A stretch of 64,000 nt of DNA, taken from positions 2,232,501 through 2,296,500 of the forward strand of contig OX485807.1 in assembly GCA_950295325.1 (NCBI GenBank), given 5' to 3'. The stretch comes from Polytrichum commune. Taxonomy: Eukaryota > Streptophyta > Polytrichopsida > Polytrichales > Polytrichaceae. Below, in pieces: positions 56,051-64,000 of this stretch (the first letter of the stretch is position 1; each line of letters begins with the position of its first letter). Both the position numbers and the translations under genes were made by a program. A model generated the notes under the pieces. The model saw nothing but the letters and a program-made list of their open reading frames with translations, made no database searches and was not told the origin of the DNA.

Positions 56051-56621
56051 ATTAGAGTAGACAACCAAGGTTATTTGCAATATTGTAAATAAAAGTGGAG
56101 GACAACCTCTAATTCATCACTATAAGATTGAAGTGGATAGGCTCAAGCTTCTAAAAGAAAAGATTTGAATGAGTATGTGGTGAGAGATAATGTGGTGAGA
56201 GACAATGCAAGTAGTGTGCAAGTAGATGTATAGAACACGTAATTGTCTAAAATTTGTCTAAGACATGACAAAATTACATTGAGATTATGTTTTCTATGAA
56301 TTCTTGTAATGTTTCCGTCAAGTTTATAATGAATTCAAGAAATATTAAAAAAATCCAACTTCAAAATATTTGAGGTCATGAAATCTATGTCCAAACTAGA
56401 TTTAGGCATTAACTTTTGAGCAATACTTTTAATGATAAGTTTCAAAGATCTTATCTTCATAGTCTACATTTGAGTACCTAACACAACAATAGAGGGTGCC
56501 ATGAACAAAAATCCAATTTAATCAATAATTTGCTACTACGTTTATGCATTTAACCCAAAAACATATGGTTTTAGTATACTAGAGCACTTTTCTTATATAC
56601 ATGACTAAGCTTGCTCCCTAT

Positions 56622-56624
56622 ATA

Positions 56625-56662
<38 letters not shown>
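56622..56662. repeat. (AAAT)n microsatellite
   Basis: About ten AAAT/ATAA units in a row, next to poly(T) and poly(A). It may mark the tail of a retroelement. Confidence 0.9.
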
Positions 56663-56666
<4 letters not shown>

Positions 56667-59200
56667 TTTTTAAAAATAAATTAGGGTCTTTATCTACTTG
56701 CAGTTAAGAATAAATATAGCACTATGGATGCCTAAGAGGAGATTTAGCTAAAAGTAACATCTTGGTCCCTATTTACTTGCCTATCCCTTTGTAAGGCAAG
56801 TTGCAATGAGGTGGTGATGTAATCATTCATCCATTTACTTCAATATAACCATCCATCTAGAATAATCGAGAAGAAGTCTATGGAGGGTGAAATGGGCTTC
56901 TGGCCTCTTGTGAGGCCACGTCGTTCTTTGCTACCTTGGAGACTCCGTCCATGTTGTTCCAAATCTACCAATCCTAGTATCTTCGTAATCCTGTCATTTT
57001 CTGTCTTCCCCGTTTGTTTCTTCGCCTACGCCTCGCTCTTGTGTTTTCCCTCTTCTCTTCACTTTGGGTGCGGAGATAATGTGGGTGCCCGTATGTGTCA
57101 TTTGAGCATTGATAGGGGTTTTAGATTGATTATTAAAGAATGATTAGCTTCAAATATGTGGATAGAAGGTGATAAGTTTGGTTTAAAATCTAGTTCTACA
57201 TAATAAGGTCCACAACAAAGAGAAGAAAGAGTTCAAAATACCAATAGACTTATCTAGAAATTCTCTTGGTCAAACTTGGGTGAGTTCGCTAAAAGAAGAA
57301 TCTGAGAATGTATTCGTAAAGTCATCCAAATACACTTAAAGTTTTTACATGATAAAAGAGTAACATCACACTAAAACTTCTTTGACTTTCTAGCTTGCTA
57401 TGATAGGATGGGTGGGCACAACTCACCTTGTATGAACAAATATGAGATTTAGGATGACATGTCCTAGACGTGGTTTATTGGCTTTGCCCTGTGGGAAGAT
57501 CCCAGGGGTGGTCTATGAATTGGGCCAAAACTTGGCAACCAACCGGAATTGGCCAACCAAAAGTAGTCCCATGTGCAAGATAATAATAAGGTAGAGCACT
57601 CTTGCGACAAGCCACTTCTTTTAGGTCCAAAACTTCTTCCAAAAAAAATGAGATGGAAAGGGGAGGTCCAAAGAGTTTCACCTATCTTTCATATTAACCT
57701 TCAATATAGGACAAGTGAATGACTTGTCTTTATATGAAAAAGTCACTCAAAGAGAGGCTCTTTCAATGAGTCCTAGTTTGGTCCATCTTTGAACGACTTT
57801 GCAGACAACAACTTCATACAATGTGAGAGCTCTCTTGCTCCCAAAATTATGATTTGTGGGTAGGTTGGAGGAGTTCCCATGCAGATAAGCACATGTTGCC
57901 AACCAATCACATTATGGTAGTTTATTAGATTATGGAGGGTCATGGACATGGGCTGTTAGAAATTCACATTTAAGTAAAATTGGACAAATTCTCAAAACTT
58001 GGACTTTTTGGTTGCTTCATGTCTATGGGCGGGTCCTCTCATACATTTCTATCAACACCGAATTTTTATGGGAGATATCTGAATGTTATGCGATTAAAAT
58101 ATGATGAAAAAACTCAAATATTTATTTTTCGATAAATTCATATAAATAAGATTAACGTTGCATAGTGAAAATACAACAAAAAGAATTGCTATAATAATAT
58201 CATAATCAATTCTACATATTCTATCGAAGGATCTTATAATACAATCTTATCATTGGATCTTGTGATAGATTCAACATGTTTCAATTCTTGACTTAGTCCA
58301 ATTTTACTTAAATAGTATCAGTTTAGACTCCCACAGTCCCACTAACGCATTTTTTTTAACCGACCAGTGCCGGTCACCAAATGATTGAAGGAGGAGGTCC
58401 ACTAATGGTAACCTAGAGGAGGAGGCTAGTAGGTGGGCCCGAATTGGAGAAGATAAGAATAGCTAGTTGGCACATATGAACCCTAGTCCCCCACCCGATT
58501 CCATCTACATTTGGGCAAGTTTGTCCTTATTCCCACTAGAATTTGGTGGGTGAGTGGCCTACATGGAAACTCACCCAACTAATTAATAACTCTCAAAATC
58601 CCTAAGCACGCCTACAATGGATAGTTTCATTGCCTCTGCACATACCTTTCTTTTCAAATAGAAACACACAATTATTAGTTAAAATACTCAACACTTGAAT
58701 CTTGCACCTTAGCACTGGGAATTTTGGGAGGATCATGCCCCATTTATGTTGGGCCACCTTTGTGACAAAATGAATAATACTCAACTTGAGTGTTGTTCAC
58801 TTTGTGAAGGTAAGCCAATGGTTGGACCAACACCATGGCTTGAGATACATAAATTTTCTTGAAATCTATTTAATTTAATTTTTTTTATTTTTGTTGGCTT
58901 GCCGAGGCCCCACATGGCTTGCAACACTAGCTGGCCATGTTCTTTGATGTGCTGAATATGGCTAGGCTGGGAATCTTGCAAGTTGGATCTTTGTGGTACC
59001 ATTTTTTTGGATGGGAAGCACAAATTTTAGTTTTGGAGAGTAGATGAATGAGAAATTACATTCAGAACTCTCAAAATAGTGAAGAAATAGGCCATAGTCA
59101 CTTAGGAAGGGAAACGGGCAAGTGTGGTAGAAACTTTTATGTTGACCATAGTGTAGGAGATCTCACAAGTCATGAAATTGACATGTGAATATTAGAAGTA
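56663..59200. other. Intergenic, no gene recognised
   Basis: An 87-codon plus-strand frame at 56880-57143 has a hydrophobic stretch (I-F-V-I-L-S-F-S-V-F-P-V-C-F-F) that could be a membrane segment, but nothing else supports a gene. The rest shows no coding signal. Confidence 0.3.
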
Positions 59201-59206
59201 GCTTTT

Positions 59207-59218
59207 TAGTATCAGAGC
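59207..59218 (+). other. Possible LTR-retrotransposon primer binding site
   Basis: TAGTATCAGAGC differs at one base from TGGTATCAGAGC, the complement of the initiator-Met tRNA end used by many plant LTR retrotransposons. No CA-ended LTR was placed immediately before it, so this is tentative. Confidence 0.3.
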
Positions 59219-59219
59219 T

Positions 59220-60790
59220 ATAGACATACATGACTCTTCGGAAGTAGAAGGATAAGGAGGAGGACGAAGACAAGAGGGGGAGAATTAACTTTTACCTTAC
59301 TCTCATGAAGAGAGTGGATTTTCAAAACTTGTTTGTCATCTCCTCGGATTCTCGAAAGTAATTGGGTGTGAAACCCTTAGTATCCTTGTAAAACATATTT
59401 TGAAATATATCAAGTTACAATTCAATTCTCTTATTCTCTTGCCAAGTGTGTTCATGTTTGATTGGAATGTCGAACCTTGTTATCTAATCCGAAATCAATT
59501 TGGGAGTGTGATGCTCTTGAATGAAAGAAAGTGGGATTTGTGTCTGTCTCAAAGTCGGTTTGAGTGAAGAATATCTTGGATAGTATCTTAAGGTTGGGAT
59601 TTTAAAAGAGAAAGATTGTGTTCGGGTGTGAAGCCCTTGAATCTTATTGTGTAGCTTCTCGTGACATACACCTGACTCCAGTTCTAAAAACTGTTATTTT
59701 CCTACTTAAGTCTGGATTCTTGGAAGCGAGTACCCAGAGAATTGAAAGTAAGAACATGATAATGTGTCTGGTGTGATTGCTCGTGCACCAGTGTTGCATG
59801 AGATCCTATCATGGAAATATGACTTGTTGTGTACTCTAATTTGGAGTTAGTTGTAAGCCTCAAGTGTTTCCATAAATCGGTCTCTAACAGAATCATTCAT
59901 GAGTCAGCCTCTTGATTAAACGAACAATGAGGATCATTCCATTTTCTGGTAGGAGTTAAAGATGTGAAGTCTTTAGTGGTGTGTAATGACAGGATTGATA
60001 CACCCACCTATGAAGTAAAACAATATTCAGAGTAGAATTGAGGATAGGATCTGAATGAGGTGAGAAGCAGTGCAATTGTGTCTCATCCATGAGCGCTCAA
60101 AAGTGAAGCTCTAGTTTCTCAAGAAGGCCAGGATATCAATCTTTGGTACAAGTGTTCCATTTTAGGGAGCAAATACTATGCATATCCCGATTTTGAAGTG
60201 CCTTGGCAAGTGGCACCATACTGAAATCAAACAAAAAGGGGAAAGTGAAAGCAGTCTGCAAGACTGAGTAGAAGCGGAATTCAATTAATATTGTTTCATA
60301 ATAAGTTTCAAGTGAACTATCAGGAAGCTTTTGTAAATCTGGGGTATTGCTTCTTGAGAAAAGAACCTGCGAAGTATCAACTTCACGTGTTGGTTACCCA
60401 GATTCCAAGTTGTAACTCAATCGGTTATCCTCCATCAAGACATTGAAATTGTCTTATTGGATGGGGTGAATGTGGCTCATTAGTTCACAGGATTGGGGTT
60501 CATGGAGGAACTTGCGTACAACAACCTGGAGGTGAGAATCTTCTTCGGGAAAAGGTGAAGATCAAGCGGAGTCTGCTGAAGAAACCGCCTTGCTGTCGAC
60601 GGGAGAGGAAGTAGTCGCGTGGCTGATGGAGAAGCTGTGAAGAGAGGAGGACATAAGGGCTCACTTATCCCATATTGATTAGGATAGGGGCCGGGAGCAG
60701 GTATATCCTACCATGAACACTAGTGGGACTAGATGCTTCTCTAATACTACTGGTTACTAGACTCGTTACTAGGAAATAATATTCATTTCT
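59220..60790 (+). other. Possible retroelement interior, no motif
   Basis: The phrase GGGTGTGAA(A/G)CCCTT(A/G)... recurs in diverged form near 59364, 59498 and 59613 (about 115-134 bp apart). No gag, protease or RT motif can be read. The region is bounded by a PBS-like site and a purine tract, so it may be a non-autonomous LTR element. Confidence 0.25.
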
Positions 60791-60797
60791 TAGAGCT

Positions 60798-61431
60798 GGT
60801 GATTGGACTGTCTACTTGTGACTTGGATTCTAGGCTCACTACTTGCTCTTAGACTTGGGTTACGGTTCTGGTCGCTCGCTTAGGACTCGGTTCGCTTAGT
60901 CCCCGTTACTCGTAACTAGACTTTTATTTAAAAAACCCTTATATATATAAGGGGGAGTGTAAATCACAACTCTTATAATTAAAAGTCAAGGGACCAGAAT
61001 GTGACTAAGTAAATCAACTATCCTTAATGTTTTAAGTTATGTCTAGAAGAATATTAGAAGTCGAATGAGAACACATAACTTAAGCTAATTGAGCTTCAAA
61101 AGCATTCAATTAATGGTGATTGGACTGTCTACTTGTGACTTGGATTCTAGGCTCGCTACTCGCTCTTAGACTTGGGTTACGGTTCTGGTCGCTCGCTTAG
61201 GACTCGGTTCGCTTAGTCCCCGTTACTCGTAACTAGACTTTTATTTAAAAAACCCTTATATATATAAGGGGGAGTGTAAATCACAGCTCTTATAATTAAA
61301 AGTCAAGGGACCAGAATGTGACTAAGTAAATCAGCTATCCTTAATGTTTTAAGTTATGTCTAGAAGAATATTAGAAGTCGAATGAGAACCCATAACTTAA
61401 GCTAATTGAGCTTCAAAAGCATTCAATTAAT
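60798..61431. repeat. 317-bp recent tandem duplication
   Basis: 60798-61114 and 61115-61431 are adjacent copies differing at only about five positions. Each contains the perfect palindrome CCCTTATATATATAAGGG followed by GGAGTGTAAATCA (first copy 60936-60965). The purine run AAGGGGGAG followed by TGT looks like the polypurine tract and LTR start of a retrotransposon. That reading is tentative, because the palindrome alone explains part of the run. Confidence 0.85.
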
Positions 61432-62859
61432 GTTTTAATCTATCAATTAACCTTATCGTGACAAGCTAAAGTTACATCTGACACTCATTTGGCCTTCCCT
61501 GGGGTTTTTCGGAGTTGGAACCCTACGACAAAATCTCTACTACAATCTTGCTAGCAAGGTAGGCTGGGGTAACGGTAACCCCCTTTAGAAAGAGATCACA
61601 CTCACTAGACTTAGTAATTTTTAGTCATCATGGTGGTGCAAAGTCGCTCTTCTCTGCAAGGTTATTTTGTAGTACAAATTTTCTCAGAAGCTCATGCTAA
61701 TTGTTGTTGTTGCTGCTGTATTTTGTTTCTCAAACATTCAAAGAGGTAGTTTGGTGGTTCTTGGCGATGTCTCTGTTTTTGAAATTATCATAACTTCAAT
61801 CTGTGATAGATTCTGCACTCACAGTTACGTTTGTGGATTAGAGAAGATATCTCCTGCGATCTACAATGTACTTTCAAAGCTTCTCAGACGAAAGAAATGC
61901 AACACATACATTCAACGCACATTCCATCTCAACCTCACAATTCCAATTCTCCTTCACTGAAAATTCAATACAGTATATAAAACTCTCTTGCAAGAGCAAT
62001 TCAATTTGACCTATTAGTATACAAGGGAGCCTATTATGACATCCTCATATTCCAAAAGCACTTCATCTAGAAAACTACTTTTGTGCACTGGCCAGGGAGA
62101 TGTTTCAACATAAATGGTTATGTTTCATCTTTGCGAATAATCAATTGCAACGCGTATTGTTGCGCTGCACCTACGCATGTGATACAATCTATTCAGAGTC
62201 ATACATAAGTGCTTGTCGTTGTGCATATCCTACAAGAACAATTAAAAAAAGTTATAGCGTTGAACAAAAATAAAGCTCTACTCCTGTCATAAATCCACAA
62301 CCCTGATTTTCTCACACAAACAAGCCTTCAAAAAACTTAATATGTTGAATTCAATAGCTTGGTTGAAGTAAGGCATAACTAATATGACGAGGTTCAAAAA
62401 AGAGGTACACGAATGAATTCGGATAAGGCGTATGCAACGATTTCAACCATGGGATCGATCGTGGTCTCACATAAGTGATATGCATGATTCTTGGTCAAAA
62501 CATACGAATTCTTTTTTCAAACATTTATATTGTTGTGGAATATGTGGCGTGACAACGATTTAGAGTTATAGTATCAATCATTGAGGAGTTGGGGTTATAG
62601 TATCAATCTTGTGGGTGATGCATAATTTTGCAATGTTGTTCTTTTTTTGTACCTTACAAATGGAAAAATATCAACCCTCAGGTAAATGCGCCATAAATGG
62701 ACACTTTTAGCTCTGCGCCTACTTTTTGTAGGATATGTAACTTGAAATCATTTTCGAAACAAGTTCTGAAATAAAATCATTTAAGTCCAAACCTACAAGG
62801 TTCTTAACACTTGAGGTAAAAGAAGATTATTATTTATAAACTTTTTGCATGATTTGCAG
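61432..62859. other. Intergenic or intron, no gene recognised
   Basis: An 88-codon plus-strand frame (61694-61960) begins with a hydrophobic stretch (L-I-V-V-V-A-A-V-F-C-F). It could be an upstream membrane exon of the ABCC-like gene, but no splice evidence ties it in. Confidence 0.25.
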
Positions 62860-63003
62860 GAGCCAAGTAAACTAACATGTTGTGCCCGGCTGTGGCGATG
62901 TTGGGAGCATGAATTTTTACAGCATGATAGTAGTAATCCATCACTGCTTCGTGCAATTTTCTATGCTTATGGATGCGATTACTTCCAGATCGGTTTACTC
63001 AAG
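62860..63003 (+). CDS. Exon of an ABCC (MRP-type) transporter, ABCC13/ABCC10-like
   Basis: After the acceptor TTTGCAG the frame reads E-P-S-K-L-T-C-C-A-R-L-W-R-C-W, then N-P-S-L-L-R-A-I-F-Y-A-Y-G-C-D-Y-F-Q-I-G-L-L-K, ending at AAG before GTGCAT. The phrase N-P-S-L-x-x-A-I-x-x-A-Y-G-x-x-Y-F-x-x-G-L-L-K is how the first membrane domain of plant ABCC13/ABCC10-type pumps begins. These export conjugates, using ATP, across the vacuolar or plasma membrane. The exon is 48 codons, phase 0 at both ends. No other exon of the gene was recognised, so it either extends far beyond the window with long introns or is a lone fragment. The donor GTGCAT is weak. Confidence 0.6.
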
Positions 63004-64000
63004 GTGCATGAGCTCAATTTGTTGAATAATAGAAGTGTGATCATAAGGCTACAATATAATTTAAGTACGTGCATGTATATTGAGTTTCGCAGATTAGAGT
63101 TATCCTTTAATTTAATGGGATTTTTTCCAAGAGTTCGTCCCCCTTGATTTTCCGTTTGGTACGAAGGTTGAAATTCGTCAACTTCTTGCTTTGCCAACTT
63201 CCTTGCGGACATCTTCTCACACCAGCGGTGGGCCTTTGGCCCTTAGAGGCTCGTTGATGTGTCTTGTTAGGCCAAAGTATGGTAAAGTGGGCAAAAGTTG
63301 TACCCTAATATTAGTTTAGAGGTGCATGTAGCAATCATAACACAATATGAAAATGAAGTAGGTTTTAGCTCAAATCCACCACCCAATTTTAAGATCCACT
63401 TCATACATATCTCCATCATATTAATGAGGCACAAATTTTTACTATGTTTGGCTCCATGATCTCAAAATGACATTTGGTATAGAATTGAGCCTACTTCCCT
63501 TATTATGTTTGAAAATTATATCACAATGAAAGGGCATACCACTTGTTAACTTTTACCATGCTTTGGCCCTACTACTATTGTCATGAGGTGTGAATGTGAC
63601 TTGTTGCAACATATTATTGGGATTGATGATGGGGTCATAAACCATACATTCAAGATAGTTGTGCAACTAGAACTCTACCCTGCAAATTTGAAACATGAAC
63701 TGATAAAAGTGTAGGATACAATAGGTCTGCGAGGTTGGTGAAACAAACATGAAGGGGTTACAACATGTGCAAGTGTTGGCTGGAGCTGACGAAGTGCGCA
63801 CAGAAAGAAACCACAATTGCAGGGCATGTGCACCTTCCAAAATTTCATCTGATCAAATCCAACTTAGTATCAGTATTAACATATTTAAGAACATATCGTT
63901 AGAAGGAAGAAACTTAGCAATGATGTCAGTCAAGGCTAATTTAACCTTACAATATTTTTGGTTTCTTTGAGCTTGGCTGATCTATTGTGTGCTTATACCC
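63004..64000. other. Likely intron or intergenic sequence after the ABCC-like exon
   Basis: No second exon could be recognised on either strand up to the end of the window. Open frames present (62979-63212 minus, 63749-63970 plus) lack motifs. Confidence 0.3.

Noticed and set aside
1-64000. CRISPR array, bacterial operon or rRNA genes
   Set aside because: No regularly spaced short repeats, no operon-like packed genes and no rRNA core phrases. Introns and transposon types show plant nuclear DNA.

Overview
The window looks like nuclear DNA of a land plant or close streptophyte relative. The evidence is an intron-rich leucine-rich-repeat receptor kinase with plant-type kinase motifs, an exon of a plant-like ABCC transporter, Ty1/copia, L1-like and hAT-like remnants, and interstitial CCCTAAA (Arabidopsis-type telomeric) repeats. 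The species cannot be told from the sequence. The AT-rich, repeat-dense, gene-poor layout would suit a large-genome, possibly seed-free plant, but that is inference.

Layout: 1-12.2 kb is mostly anonymous AT-rich DNA with an L1-like reverse transcriptase relic (about 6.2-7.0 kb), three repeat blocks whose relatives lie at 50-56 kb, and a degenerate ~180-bp tandem repeat (10.4-10.9 kb). About 12.2-25.2 kb on the minus strand is one very large LINE-type retrotransposon, and it is the most remarkable object here. About 25.3-29.1 kb (+) is a decayed L1-like LINE, and 30.1-33.3 kb (-) a decayed copia element with telomere-like repeats in and beside it. A receptor-like kinase gene of at least 17 exons occupies 34.07-44.40 kb (-). 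From 46.6 to 56.1 kb is a mosaic of hAT-like fragments (+), a copia element (-) interrupted by a 510-bp MITE-like element, two adjacent tandem arrays (about 98 and 139 bp units), and a second copy of the 7-kb repeat. A 317-bp recent tandem duplication lies at 60.8-61.4 kb, and one ABCC-type exon (+) sits at 62.86-63.0 kb.

The 13-kb LINE: read on its own strand it carries, in order, a repeated 5' leader; an ORF1 with an RRM-like RNA-binding region and a helical segment; a hydrophobic segment and a His/Thr/Pro-rich linker; a canonical 2A-like motif (D-I-E-S-N-P-G-P); an APE-type endonuclease; a reverse transcriptase with YADD; a domain I cannot name; an RNase H with all five catalytic positions; a CCHC zinc finger; and a C-terminal PD...E...K segment resembling the restriction-like endonuclease of R2-type elements. 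An APE plus an RLE in one element is the hallmark of the Dualen/RandI clade known from green algae. A land-plant version with a 2A-like separator between ORF1 and ORF2 functions would be notable. The coding sequence is almost continuous: I count one in-frame TGA, two single-base shifts at 7-nt homopolymers, one 7-bp tandem duplication and one further shift. It therefore looks like a young but disabled copy of a single-polyprotein element, unless some lesions are assembly errors or recoding sites.

Host genes are the receptor kinase, apparently intact over its kinase domain, and the ABCC exon. Almost everything else is transposon-derived or unassigned.
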